This document shows positions 45,307 through 57,606 of a DNA stretch of 64,000 nucleotides, piece after piece. The stretch's first letter is position 1. Each line of letters begins with the position of its first letter. Made by a program: the position numbers and the translations under genes. Origin of the DNA: Xiphydria camelus (taxonomy: Eukaryota; Arthropoda; Insecta; Hymenoptera; Xiphydriidae); contig OY783193.1 of NCBI GenBank assembly GCA_963678675.1, forward strand, positions 12,510,822 through 12,574,821, read 5' to 3'. The notes under the pieces are model-generated. The model was given only the letters and a program-made list of their open reading frames with translations, had not been told where the DNA came from and made no database searches.

Positions 45307-46360
45307 TGACCAAATAGAGTGTATTTACGACGTAAGCAATTATTTTATCACAATCCTAACGAGGCCCCGTAATATACAATCCGAAGATAGCGTCGAAGCT
45401 AACTACCGTCCCACGACATTCCAATCAGTAATCACAAGCCAGCCGATTTTTGTCACACGCTGTAAGAAAATCCCGGACAAACACTGGCTGGCCGATTCGA
45501 CACAGAATCCCATACATAGAATCTCAACAAAGCCGAGTTTTCAACGGTACGATCGACGAGGAATCTCCGACTGCACGCGTATAGTCTGCCTGCAGTCCCG
45601 GTATCGCATTAGCCGCTGTGCCGCGCCATCGTCTCATTATCCGAACAAAGAAGGCTATCTCTGCTGACAGGAGCAGCGAAAGTTATCGGCCACCAGAAGT
45701 GTGGGGGGCGAAGGGCGAGAGGAAAAAGAGGAACGTACCTATCGAGTGCGCGTTCCTACCGGCCTCCGGCGAACCGCGCGCTTATCTGTTCAGATACAGT
45801 AATTAACCGGAGCGACCGCGTGAAAGAAAGGATGAACAATCGACTGCAAGGTTCGAAACTCTAACGAGGTGATATTAAACGTTAATCCCCGCCCAAGAAT
45901 AGCCGACTTCGAATCTTGACTCGATTCGCGATTCGCCCCCTCCCTCTCTCCCGCTTCCTCACATTCAATTCCCTTTGTTCCTCTTCCGTACTCCTTCTCC
46001 TTTGCGATATTATTGCGCTATAAATTTGCGCACGGAGAAAACCGTAAAGGTGAAACGAAAGCATTAATTATCATCGTACCTCCGACATTACGAGCTCCCT
46101 CGCCCTCCTCCCCGTGCCTCGGAATATTATGACGGAGAGGCAGGCTTTCCGGCGTCTAAACGACCCTTTCTTTCTTGAAGCGTACCTATAGTTATCGATA
46201 TAGGGCTGTTACTCTCAACCCGGAAATTCGATGCCGGTTTCACAAGCGTGGATTTCTCCGGATTCGAAGTCCAACATCGTGTTCGAAATTCAAACGCGTG
46301 AAATACTGGACGCTTTTTTCAGTGACGGCAAATTTTTACCGCGTAAATATAAATCGATAT
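45307..46360. other. Spacer, nothing recognised
   Basis: No gene or repeat identified. Confidence 0.4.
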
Positions 46361-46957
46361 ACACTGAGAAAAATAATTGCTAGCGTCAAAAAATATTTCC
46401 TTCTATTGAAATCGTGATATAATTCCAGGATCAAGAGACAGTTTTCTTCGTGCAAAAGAAGATTTGACAGACTCGAGTAATCATTGTTTTCGCGCAAAAA
46501 GAAATTCTTCTCTCTTGAATCAAGAATGTATATTCCCCAACCAAGAATTTGCATTCTTAAAAAATGTCAAGATCATAATATGTTCTTGATTCAAGAATAG
46601 TTATTTTCGATACGAGTGCGTGAAGCGCATGTTTTTAACGAGTGTGAAGTTTGCCGCACGAGCGAAGCGAGTGCGGCTATCACACGAGTTAAAAACGACG
46701 CGAAACAAACGAATATCGAATTTGACTTTTTGTCACCAGTGTCAAAACCGAGGTTGGAGCGTGGGCGCCAGTGAAGAAAAAACTGTTCACGCACTGCGCA
46801 TGTACTTTCACGCACTGCGCAGGTTGTTTACACACTGAGCAGCTTCAGTGTGTGAAACACGTATTCACAGGCTTCGAGGACGATCGAAAAACCGAGGTTT
46901 TTGACACTGAGTTACAAAAATATTTGTTTGACACTAGCAATGATTTATCTCGGTGTA
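46361..46957. mobile_element. MITE family A, copy 2, split by element D
   Basis: Left ACACTGAGAAAAATAATTGC, right GACACTAGCAATGATTTATC then TCGGTGT. The interior to 46598 matches copies 1 and 3; the right end resumes near 46916 after the inserted hairpin element. Confidence 0.65.
46612..46915. repeat. Double-hairpin element D, copy 2
   Basis: GCGTGAAGCGC, GTTTTTAACGAGTGTGAAGT, CGCACGAGCGAAGCGAGTGC and CACACGAGTTAAAAACG repeat the palindrome of 13161, followed by TTTTTGTCAC-AGTGTCAAA as there. TTCACGCACTGCGCA-type direct repeats (46785-46820) are extra here. Confidence 0.6.
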
Positions 46958-47649
46958 CTTGTGCACGTATAAGAACACCCCTTTCCTCTCTCCCTCTCTC
47001 TTTCTCCCAAAGGAGAAGTAAGAATCAAGAGCGAAGAAAAAGAACGTAGCGACAAGACAGTGTGTCTCCCCGGGGGCGGCACGTGGTTTAAAAGAAGGAC
47101 TACAAAGGGGCCCCTCGACCCTTCCAACTACTCATAGCACGTATGGCGCGCCGTGGCGACTAATGAACGGTCAAAGTATCTCGCTGCAGCTTCCGTCGGA
47201 ACGCGAAAAAAAAAAGAGGAGAGGCGCGAGGGACGACGGGGTGCGGAGGGTTTGGGGCTCCTACGCGTACCATGCCGAGCGACCATCTGGCTCACGACGC
47301 GCGTCGTCCCTCGTCCGAAGCTCCGCTATGCGCGTGGTGGCGCCTACGCGTTCTTCATTGTGCCATTTAAACAAAGTAAAATGCCGACGAAACGCGCTGC
47401 GAGTCGCCCGTGACACTTTGCGAGCGCAGCGACGCTTTTGCCGCGAGGTCCGAGTCGATTTACCGCGCTAACGATAGACAAAATATTTCCCGAAAACTGT
47501 GACACGCGTCGAGTTGCGTAATTCGGAAATTGCCGCGTACAGCCGTCGGAAATCGTTCGAATGGGCGTAGTCTAACGTTTCCCTGGTAATCCGAGCTCAT
47601 TTGGGTCACTTTCGACGATTATTTACGAAATGCACTGTAATTTGTCGCC
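46958..47649. other. Spacer, nothing recognised
   Basis: No gene or repeat identified. Confidence 0.4.
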
Positions 47650-47943
47650 GCACGGAAAAAAATGATTTTACAGTCTCGGCAAAACTGGGTTTTGCCGAGA
47701 ATATTTTGCTATTGTGACAAAAACATTATCCGTGGCGGCAAGAGATAAATCGAATAATAGTAAATATTCTTGCTATGATGGCAACAATTTTTATTGAAAA
47801 AAATTTTCACTGCGAGTACAGCTGTTATATTTGCTATCATTGACATACATTTTGCTGTCACAGATAATACTTTTTTCGTGATAGCAAAAAGTTCTCAGCA
47901 AAATCTAGTTTTGCTGAAGACTGTAAGATCCTTTTTTTCCGTA
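47650..47943. mobile_element. MITE family E, copy 2 (complete)
   Basis: GCACGGAAAAAAATGATTTT then ACAGTCTCGGCAAAACT at left; AGTTTTGCTGAAGACTGTAA and TTTTTTTCCGT at right. This is the cleanest family member. Confidence 0.75.
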
Positions 47944-48662
47944 CGCGATGTCACGATCTTCTTTACTCATCGTACCATTTCTGTTACTTTTTTGAAGCAA
48001 CTATCGGTATAATCGACTCCGCACATTCCTCCTCCTCCACCTCCTCCCTTTCAATGGATTATTTTCCCATCTACGGGATCAGCAAGCAACACCGTCAAAC
48101 ACGTACGCGAGCCCGCCACGAATTGGTTGAATTTATTTTTTGCTCACTTCGCGTGACCCGTACATTCTGCGCAGGTATACGAGCGCCACGCGATGAATGC
48201 AAAATCATAGGTGCACGCGGCTCTGCCGCCTCTGTCCGATTCGACGATGACGCGGAAACGTTGCGGGAGCGATCTGAATACGCGCGTTGTAAAACGAGAT
48301 CCCGCGCGATAGAAGGAGAGGTAAGGGTGAAGGACACGATTTTCCAACGAGTGGCAATGGGTGCTCATATCCATTTTCTCTTTCGCGACGACTCACCGCG
48401 CTATTTACCGTCGCGAAGCATTTTACACACAGGTACACGCGGCGCGTTCGTTAAATGCCGCACCGCTGCTAATTACGCCAGAGGCGAATTCCCCGCAAAT
48501 GGACCCATTAGCAATCAGACTCGCTTCTCGACAGCCTCGAATCGGGGCGAACCGCAAGCACTGCAACGGTGGGGTACGTGCGCGGCCGCGGCGGGCGAAT
48601 CTCGACACGTGGTGAGAAAAGAATTCACGGCGAATGTGTGTGCGCTCACGTGTTTTCGGCGT
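47944..48662. other. Spacer, open but unrecognised
   Basis: A 237-codon plus frame (48054-48767) runs into MITE B2 and has three long frames opposite. I do not take it as a gene. Confidence 0.35.
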
Positions 48663-49790
48663 GCGCTGTTAAAAATGTTTGCAAAATTACAACACCTTAA
48701 TACACAAAAGTATCGTGAAGTTACAAATCAGAGTGTATGGAAATGTATTGATACAATTGTTTCTTAAATTTAACGTAAATGTTGTTAATTTGAAGTTTGT
48801 AATTTTTAGAACATTCTGTGAAAATGACAACTACGTGTATTAATTTTACAATACGATGCATTGAAATTACTAGAACATTATCACGAGCGTGCTGAGAGGC
48901 GAGCAAGCAGAGAAAGCCGTGAGGCAGCAAGACAGAAAAAGGCGCATAATGCCGAACTCCAGTCATTCAGTTCATGCGACGTTTTACCTGCAAGTATCGT
49001 GTACATCTAGTGTCAATGATTCCGATCGACCCGCTTTGGGTGACGGTATTTCAGTTGAGTCGACCATAGTTCAACGGTATAAGCGGACCTTCTTGTTTTG
49101 TCATGAAGCACCAATCAAATTTAGCCTTCATGGCAAAACACTAAGAATCACTCGAATTTTTTAGCTACGGTCGACTCAATTGAAGTACCGTTACCCAAAG
49201 CGGGTCGATTGGAATCATTAACCTACGTCTAATATAATATAAGAGAGCGTCAATATTCTGAGTATAAAGATTAAGAAAAGTACCCGACCACAATTGAGAA
49301 AACGCACGAAGAACCGCAGTCAGTTGAGAAGACTCGAGAAGAACCAGCCAGTTCAAGAAACGCGTAACATGGCCAGTTCTTCACGCGCCTTTTCAACTGG
49401 CCGGTTCTTGACGCGTCTTCTCAATTGGCCGGTTTTTCACGCATTTTACTAATTGGCCGATTTATTCACCCACTATTACATACGTCGATATTTTATTAAA
49501 TGCAGTATTGTAAAATTACAAATAACCTTTGTAATATTGCAAACCAAAATTTGTAATTTTACGAACCTTGTTTGTAAAATTACTATACATTTGTAGTAAA
49601 TTTACAAACCATGGCTTGCAATTTAATATAAATTAGTTTCTTAAATTTGCAATGAATCTTTTAAAACTTTAATACAAATGTACATGATATTTGAGATACA
49701 AATATGTACCTATATACATCGTAATTTTAAAACACATTTGTCTTTCCTAGGCATTTGTATCAATATTACCACAGATATTTTTAACACTGT
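48663..49790. mobile_element. MITE family B, copy 2
   Basis: CGCTGTTAAAAATGTTTGCA at left, ACAGATATTTTTAACACTG at right. Provides the uninterrupted version of the site occupied by element C in copy 1. Carries its own insertion at 49013-49222. Confidence 0.75.
49013..49222. mobile_element. Foldback element in MITE B2, about 50-bp arms
   Basis: AATGATTCCGATCGACCCGC, TTTGGGTGACGGTATTTCAG and TTGAGTCGACC are mirrored on the right down to GGAATCATT at 49222. Confidence 0.75.
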
Positions 49791-51743
49791 GGTAGCCCGA
49801 TTAAAATAACACACTTGTCCGAAAGGTGTGTAAAAGACGACTTTTTGGGGATGCCTTTGCGGACGTACGAAAAGTCAACTTAGACACCTTTTCGTACATT
49901 GCGGGGATGACTACTTATAGTCACCGAAAAAACGTCTGCTTTGAACATGGACACGCAGACATATCTAAAAGACAACTTACGGACACGCCGGAGATATCTA
50001 AAAGCAGGGACATTATAGATACGATTCACGGTACATTTAAGGTCGAATCATATATAATTAAAAATGTCACCATGCTTCTGAAATTCGAATATGACATTTA
50101 AATGCATCAGCAGTGCCTGAAGAAAGTTTCAAATGATTTCACTAAAAACATTCGGAGAATTAGCCATTCTATATTTGGTATTTTTATACTGTTTCTTATG
50201 GGGGGGGGGGGGGGGGAGTTCTGATTTTTAACACTATAGAGATAAGAAAAGTGTTGCCGGGTCGGCGAACACACAAAAACTATTTTAATTGAAAGATACA
50301 TCAATTAACTACGTTTTGAATATAAAAGAACAATCAGTTACTACGTTAACTTTGAGCATTTGCATAGTTTGACGATATAACCTCAACAAAGTTGTTTACT
50401 TCTGTCTGGACTTTTCTTCTCGCTTCGCTTTCTTCGCTTTATATGAACGCGTTCGGTTACTAATACAATACAATACTAATACTTTTTGATATTGAATTAA
50501 AACTTTTTTCAAACTTTTAACCGCTTTAAAAGAATTGTATAGGTACATGTTCAATTTCAGCGTCAGTAAATTAGATCAAGGCTACAGTACCAAGCTAAAG
50601 TCTTAAATATAAAGATACTATTTTCGCAAGATTGTGACGTACGTCTGCAATATTCACAACTTGTAAAAACGTGTCTTCAATGATTTTCAGTCATTTCATG
50701 ACATGATTATTATTTTTTCTTTAACTGAAAAATATTGCAAAAGAAACGAAGGAAATTTTTTTCCACCTGAGTACACTCAACTTGACTCGGATGGTATACG
50801 TGATTCAACCTTAAAGACATCCATGATTCTTTGTAGATATCTTTTCGGTAACTTCCGGATGACTTGGTGCTATCTGGGGAGTGAATCGATAGTACTGGAT
50901 ATGTTGGAAGATATGTTTTTTTAGGGGGCCGAATAAGACCGTCTTGGCAGGGTGTGTCGCGGTAGAAGAGAGAAAACATTCCCACGGTATAACGAGAAGC
51001 GATAGAAATGCCAGGACGGTTCTGTGAGAACGACGCGATTGCACCTGGGCATTACATGCCACGTGCACGGCACGGTCGATCCTATTGTGTACCTGCACGC
51101 GTACCGGCGAATTTTGGCCGTCGAGGACTGTTTTCGTACTCGAGTGTAGATTAAGCGGTCCAATTTAACTGTGTAAGCTTCGAACGTTTGTTTAGCCAAT
51201 CACTGTCGGGTTTAACAACGAGTGTACGCTCAGGCCTCGAAATGTATGCCCTGAGGGACCGTGTTGCAATGCGTGTACAGATATAGGTATCCACGTGTAC
51301 GCACAAATTCTCTACGCGTAAGATTCGCGTACCAAGTATTTCAATCGATCCAATTTAGTAAAAAATTCGTGATGATTTCTTTCAACAGTTCGATACAGCT
51401 ATAACGTGTGTGCCGTGTCGTTATTTCTCCCGCGAAATGCACGTATCCGTGCATCGCGTCTCAAAACGACTCGTTCGACCATGCGTTAAGCGCGTCGCTC
51501 AGAGATAACACGCGGCGCACACGCGATAGCGAGCTGCAGTATCACGAAGAACGCCGCGCGAAAATTCGAACGCACACGAAACGACCACGTGCGACATTGC
51601 AGCGCCGTGTGCCGAGGTCGGGGACCGTCGGCGAATGCATCTTCGCCGGAGGAACCCGTCCGACGGACCGACGAACGGTCGGCCGACAATTACCGGCGCG
51701 ATGCGGGAGAAAAGAAAGAAGGTCGAGAGAGTTCGGAACTCAC
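49791..51743. other. Spacer with a G17 tract
   Basis: G run 50200-50216. No downstream exon for the 51.8-kb candidate was recognised here. Confidence 0.4.
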
Positions 51744-51837
51744 CGGCGGTGGCGAAGAAGAGGAAGAATATCCATATATCCATGAGTCCGGCTGCGAGGC
51801 GTAGCTGGTTGCTGACGAAGGAGGCGAACGCGCCCAT
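51744..51837 (-). CDS. Candidate first coding exon with signal-peptide-like N-terminus
   Basis: On minus, an ATG at 51837 begins MGAFASFVSNQLRLAAGLMD followed by IWIFFLFFATA, then the G of a split codon and a consensus donor GTGAGT (51743-51738). The pattern (short n-region, strongly hydrophobic core, small residues before the split) fits a secretory signal or membrane anchor encoded by a first exon. A second in-frame Met at codon 19 (MDIWIFF) could be the true start and gives a tighter signal peptide. The frame is open upstream to 51957, so the start is not certain. The exon sits beside the most CpG-rich stretch of the window. No later exon was found at lower coordinates, so the product is unknown; a chance hydrophobic frame is a real alternative. 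Confidence 0.35.
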
Positions 51838-52900
51838 CACACGATGCACATATCTCTCCGAGCCCTCCGCTCGCACTCTTCCGCTTCGACGCACTTTCCG
51901 ATCTCTCCCGCGATAACGTGCGAGCTGTCGTGCACTCACCACCACCGTCACTGTCACTCGACACTTCTCTCTGTCACTGTTACCCCACTCTTCCCCTATC
52001 TTTATCTCTCCTCTGTCACCCTCCCTCGCTCTCCTCCGAAGAGTCGCTTTCCTCGTGTTCGATTGATCTCACATAGTTTGCAAATTTCACGCGGTGGAAA
52101 GAGAATCGCACGAGTTGTCTTATCTCTGTCTTTCCTCCTCCCTCGATCCAACCGATCCGACGGAGCACGCGTACTCGCGCGCGTACGACGTACGCGATAC
52201 GGTCAAGGCGGCAGCGGCGGTGTGTGTAGGGTACCGTGTGGCAGGCGGCTGAACCAACTGGCTCGGCACACGACGAGCGAGATCGAGATTCAGGCTGTGT
52301 GGATGGTGTGCTCTCCCCGCCGCGGTGACCGGAGTATTGACCGGCTTCTCGGTGAGACGAGGCGCGCGCGAGGGACGTGTCGTGCGCGCGCACTCCGAGG
52401 GTTCGTACCGCGTCGAAGGGAAAGGGGAGCGGCGGCAGCGGCAGCGTTGCCACATCCCCCGCACTTCTCTCCCAACAACGAAGACGAAACGACGCGGGTA
52501 TGGAGTCGGTAGCTTGGACCGCTGGAGGAGCCGGCATTGGCTGCTGGCATTACGATTGTGTCGTTCGTCGGAACGGGTCGCCATCGCGGGGGAGTTGGCG
52601 TGTTCGATGCATCGATCTCCGATCCGATTTCTATATATGCGAACGACCGGCCGCCACGCGCAGAGGAAAAGGGTTCGCGGGGTCGAACGCGGGCTGTTTC
52701 GTCGACTCTGAGGGTGGATGAGCAGAGGACCGGAGGGACTTCTTCCGCGCGCGCGTCTTTGACGATGCGATGTGTACGTTGCACTGCGGCGCTCCGCCTC
52801 ATCTCTTCCCGCACGTCGCGTGAAACGAGACCTCGTTTACGAGGAGCATTGCTCTCGTGATCCCTTCGCGCGGAGGACGTGCGTATACCTGTACGTATGG
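51838..52900 (-). promoter_or_regulatory. CpG-rich region, possible promoter or 5' UTR of the 51.8-kb exon
   Basis: High GC and frequent CpG with long overlapping frames on both strands. No TATA box or initiator could be assigned. Function is inferred only from composition and position. Confidence 0.25.
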
Positions 52901-53004
52901 GTATATGAAATATCGCGCTCGCGGCGAATTACGCGCGCCTATACGTAATTCCCGCCCCACGACCTAACCCTCGTGTTTTCTCCCGCGCCTCACGCGTGTG
53001 TGTA

Positions 53005-53099
53005 TATAGGTATAAGTATATTTGGGCGGCGTGGGACAATGGTCGCTGATAAAAGAGCCGCGGACGCGTACGGACTATTCATCGAATTTTATTGTAAAT
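53005..53099 (+). repeat. Diverged duplication, copy 1 (GC-richer)
   Basis: GACAATGGTCGCTGATAAAA, GAGCCGCGGACGCGTACGGA and CGAATTTTATTGTAAATGG align with 53665-53760. A G20 run follows (53115-53134). Confidence 0.65.
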
Positions 53100-53134
53100 G
53101 GAAAATGAGAACGTGGGGGGGGGGGGGGGGGGGG

Positions 53135-53664
53135 CTGTATGCGTACTGACGTATTGTGTAAATGCAATATTTTGTAGAAGCTCATAAATTCGTAGGCAAA
53201 TGCTCGTCCCCCGAAACTCGAGGTGCATGTAAATTCGAACCTTTTGAGGCATTTACATTGTATTAGCTGTATCGATGCGGTAGAAGCGGCGATTTTAGTA
53301 AACTGGTTGAGAAGTTTAAACGAAAAGAAACTTTACATAAGCAGAGTAGTTCATAGGATATCGCGCTCAATCAAAATTAGGTCGCTGTACCATGGTGTCT
53401 CGGGAAAGAAAGTAAAACTTCCTGACTTCTCAAGTTCTCCAGAATTTTCCTTGGCAGCTAAACATTGTATACGTAATCGTCATTTTTGCTGTATCCCCGT
53501 TAAATCGATGCATTTTTCACACCACGAGTTCGCCTCTAAAGAAAACTTTCCGGGCCACCGTAATAGCACATCGTTTTACCGAATTGGTCGAAACATTGGT
53601 CTAAATATCGAGGGAACACTCAAAAGTGCCAACAATACCTGCGAGCAATGTTGGCCCATAAATC
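53135..53664. other. Spacer
   Basis: A 195-codon frame (53223-53810) reads through this and the repeat copy at 53665. No domain recognised. Confidence 0.35.
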
Positions 53665-53760
53665 TACAGGTAAGCATATTTGTGCATCGTGGACAATGGT
53701 CATTGATAAAGAAGCCACGAACGCATATCAGCTATTTATCGGAGTTTATTGTAAAGGGAA
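53665..53760 (+). repeat. Diverged duplication, copy 2 (CpG-depleted)
   Basis: Same order as copy 1, with GACAATGGTCATTGATAAAG and AAGCCACGAACGCATATCAG. Many CpG sites of copy 1 are TG or CA here. Confidence 0.65.
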
Positions 53761-53828
53761 CTGGCATCATACACGCAGCAGAAAAAATGTACGTATGTTA
53801 CATTCTGTAGATGAAATACACTGTAATC

Positions 53829-54094
53829 TATATATGAGGCGGTAAAAGGCAGAGTGGTGTAAGTCATTTCAAGGAACAGAAGAATTTAATAGAAATGTTG
53901 CTGTTTGTAGCCGTTTGTAATTTGCCGTTCGTATTTGTGATGCCATCCTATGGACCTTTGAACAAAGTTATAACTTACATCACTATTCTAGCTAATACAT
54001 TTGATTATGTAGATCTGATAACGTTTCTTGCCATTATCTCAGAATGGCAAAAAAGTGACTTACACCACTTTGCCTTTTACCACCTCATATATAA
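53829..54094. mobile_element. MITE with about 40-bp inverted ends
   Basis: TATATATGAGGCGGTAAAAG and the right end complement TATATATGAGGTGGTAAAAG; homology continues into GC-AAGTGGTGTAAGTCA. A partial terminus (GAGGTGGTAAAATAAGG) recurs at about 54275. Confidence 0.8.
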
Positions 54095-54105
54095 AAGAAC
54101 ATGTG

Positions 54106-54159
54106 CTGACTGATTGACTGACTGACTGACTGACTGACTGACTGACTGACTGACTGATT
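54106..54159. repeat. (TGAC)n microsatellite
   Basis: About 13 tetranucleotide units with two TGAT variants. Confidence 0.9.
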
Positions 54160-56040
54160 GATTTATCAATGCTGAGTCGAAACTGCTGAAGCTAATTATA
54201 TAAAATTTGAACAGTAGATTTCTTTTGTGACGTAAAAACCGATTAGAAAAGGATTTTACGAAATTCTTCCCCTGAGGTGGTAAAATAAGGGATGTAAGTT
54301 TGTATGAAAATTCGTCATTTTTGAAGTTAAATCCATGAAAATTGATATTTGGCTTTTCGATTAGAAATTAAGAAAGACGTGTTTGAAAAGTGGAATAAAG
54401 ACGTTATTTGATTCAATGTACTCGGTTTAGTGGAAAAATCGAAACTGTATAGGTTAACATGAATAAATCTTTTATTTCACTCCAGTATACTTAATTTGAT
54501 GAAGATTAGTTGAAACAAGTAAATGGTGTATCAGTATTAAAATATTTGTATGTGCAATTTTGAAGTTTAAGATTTGTTCAATAATTTACTTCTACGAACG
54601 ATACAATTTATTTCTACTGATGAATAAATAATTCCGTCGCTGCAAATATACTATGTATTTACTTGATACGAAGCAACTTCTACTAGAGTTAATTAGGAAG
54701 TTAAATTATGTTTATTAGAATCAAGTACACCAAAATTTTAGTTGTCGTTAAACCAAAGAAATTTTTATTTCTGTTTACTAAACCTTTGCTTGATTTCAGC
54801 GCTACATTTTCAAATACTCCGGTTTACTTGAAATGACGTCCGATTTTTCTTTGAATACACGTGGACGAAGTCGCGTGCTGAAAGCTAGTATCTACGTTAA
54901 TAAAATGACGAAATCGCCCCAAAAATCATCCACGGGGTACAAATTGGAATTGTCAGTCTTTACACGGCCAAAGTAGCCCACATCGACGCAAGTGTCCTGA
55001 TCTCGAGAGAAAGGTTGACAACTTCGAGCGAAAACAGACCGACAAGGCTAATCGAACGAAGAAGGGTCGAGAGCTGTCAGCGCCCCGCAGGGTGCCGTCG
55101 CTCTTGCAATATTTATTTGATCGCGTAGTAAGACGCACCGAGCTACCGGGGAAGTGGATAAATGAGCTTATGAATAGAGCCGTTTGTTTTTCCTAGCATT
55201 AACACCACGTCGCGGCTCGGCCGATCTTCTTCCGCCACTTCTGTGCGCTCCCTCCCGTCTTCCCCCACACTTATACGTCTAATCCCTCATGTTTTTTCCT
55301 TTTCAGCTTCGCTTCATTCCTCTTCCGACAGCGAGAGCAAAGGGACGATACGATCGCGATATCAATTTCATTTTAGACTTGTACTCGAGAAGCTACGGAC
55401 ACCGCGATGCTATTCTAATTTGGAAAAGTGCCTTCGAAAGCCGTTCGGATGCCATACGTGGCGAAAGGACGTCGATAAAACTCCCGGATCTCCCTTTCGA
55501 TCCATCGCAGCTTTTCGGCAAAGATTTCGATTCGAGGTGGAAGGAGCAGGGAAGAAAGTACATAAACCCGCGGACGGATAGGTACTGGTGCTACAGAGCC
55601 GAAGCTTCGATACAGCAACCCCCCCTCGATCCCTTCTCAATCCCGTTTGAGGATGAGGTCTGCGGGGACGCGGGGTAGGGGTTGGGTCGGGTCGACTGGG
55701 TGTTTGGGACGGCGCTTTGGCCTCGGACGTCGCTTTATCAGGCCTTAATGGACGATCGAGGCGAGAGAGGTCCGAAATACGGAGAGAAAGAGAGACGCGG
55801 AAGGGGGAAAGATCCGGCGTTGATACCCTCGCCTTCCATCAGGCAAGCCGGGTTTCTCTCTTGGGTGTGGAATTTCACGCGCCGGTATCGATGAGCATAC
55901 CCACTGCCAACTGGTAGCCACCGCGATCGGTTTTCCAAGTACAAGTAGGATTAGAAGTTTGTACGTACCTATGTACTCATCGATATAATTCGCGATACGT
56001 ACATTTATCGAGAAAAAAAGTTGGCCAAAATATCGTTGAC
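54160..56040. other. Spacer, one doubtful frame
   Basis: A T-rich tract and CAG near 55305 precede a 129-codon frame (55289-55678 plus), exon-like in form only. No known domain. Confidence 0.35.
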
Positions 56041-56042
56041 CC

Positions 56043-56277
56043 GACACTCAGAAGAAAATAAATTTTAGCATTTAAAAAGTTATTTGTATATTCCGGGACA
56101 AGGCCAATTTATTACTGCGACAACTACAATCTTAGTAAAAGTTACAGCAACGCTTGCAACTTCTACCAGTCTTACTATAATTTTTACTAAAATTGTAGTT
56201 ATCGTAACAATAAATCGACCTTATCCCAAAATTTACCACAAACTTTGTTGACGCTACGATTAATTTTTTTCCGTGTA
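56043..56277. mobile_element. MITE with long internal inverted arms
   Basis: ACACTCAGAAGAAAATAAAT at left, TTAATTTTTTTCCGTGT at right. GGGACAAGGCCAATTTATTA and AACTACAAT..TAGTAAAA mirror the right half. Confidence 0.7.
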
Positions 56278-57343
56278 ATTCGAAAGAGGGAAGGAAGGCA
56301 CTCTACATTGAACGACGAGGTGTGAAGAAATTGTTGTATGGCTACGTTAAACGCGCGATACTCTCGTAATCTTCCGGCAAGTTTCACCAAATTTCCACGG
56401 CGATCCAACGACGGACATCTCCGAGAAAGGACCGAAAGAAAGCCACCGTGGAGCTCGTTGACCTCCTCCCTCCCCTACGTATAGTAGGTATACACGAGGC
56501 CGCGTGTTCCCCGGCTCCGAATTAACGAATGCTCAAACGAGTCAAATTAATGAGAAAGCTCGGGCATTAGAAAGGCGTCGTCCAGGTATGGGCGCATATA
56601 CGTGCACGTATTACCACCCACATACGGATCCTACACGTACAGCGAGAACCTCGTACCCTCCAGCACGAGTCTCTCTGCGGTCGCGGAGTCTCTGTCCGTC
56701 TCTTTCTCTCGCCTATCGTTCCTTCTCTCCTCCCTCTCGCCCTTTACCAGCAACGTCGACGCGGTATCGGTACTGCGAGGGTCGGCAGAATCAGCTGCGG
56801 TTTTTCGTCAGAGTCAGCGCGGTTTCGCTGAGATATGTAAATGCGCCCGCGGAACGAGGGTTCAGTTTGGACTTAGACCGCGACCGAGGGGGTCGCGCGC
56901 GGTAGTTTGCAACAATAATCAAGGGTGTACGTGCCGGGCATGCACCGCACCGTCACACCGCAATGCATTGTGACCGGCCAGAGAAGCTCGGCGGCGCCCG
57001 CCCGACTCGCGCGCGATGCACGAATCCGTGTCACGTGGCTATTGTTCCTTCCGCTCAGTCAACGGCTCCCATCGCACCCCTCGCGCATACATCGCCCCGC
57101 TTTATCTTTTATTATTACAGCGATACGTGCGCGGCTTCGGTGCCGCACGCGCCACACTCGACGAGATAAATAGGCATACGCTATCGGGGATGATTCTAAA
57201 TTAATGTTTAATTACTATTTCATTCAAAAGTAATTTTCTGGATGAAATTGACGACTCTGATTCGTAATACGTCCGTTCGATAAAATTTTCCATTTGATCG
57301 GCAACACTGCGGAAACGCCAGGTTCGTATACATATAATACATG
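56278..57343. other. Spacer, nothing recognised
   Basis: Pyrimidine-rich segment 56670-56750. No gene. Confidence 0.4.
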
Positions 57344-57606
57344 TCGTCCCCTTAATACTACAACTCACATTTTCGGTATTTTCAGTTATCTACTTTGTGC
57401 CCAACTTTGTACTCAACTTTGTGCACTATCTTTTCGGTGCTACAACGAGATAAGTTCTGTCGTACCTATATTTAAAGGTTAGAAATCCAGTAGTAGGTAC
57501 GATAGAGATACAGTCACGAAAGCGATTAATATATGTACGCAATAAGTGCACAATTTGAATACCAAAAATTCGAGTTACCTAGTTCTAGTATTAATTAAGG
57601 GGACGA
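57344..57606. mobile_element. MITE with TCGTCCCCTTAA ends
   Basis: TCGTCCCCTTAATACTA at left and TTAATTAAGGGGACGA at right. ATTTTCGGTATTT and AATACCAAAAAT also pair. Confidence 0.65.

Noticed and set aside
48054..48767. 237-codon plus frame
   Set aside because: Runs into a MITE end, has long frames on the other strand, and shows no domain. Likely chance in GC-rich DNA.
51844..52860. Overlapping long frames on both strands
   Set aside because: Arg/Ser/Pro-rich translations typical of CpG-rich DNA with few stop codons.
53223..53810. 195-codon plus frame
   Set aside because: Crosses a duplicated non-coding block and no motif is recognisable.
55289..55678. 129-codon frame after a splice-acceptor-like tract
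   Set aside because: No family recognised, no matching donor or upstream exon. Kept only as a note.
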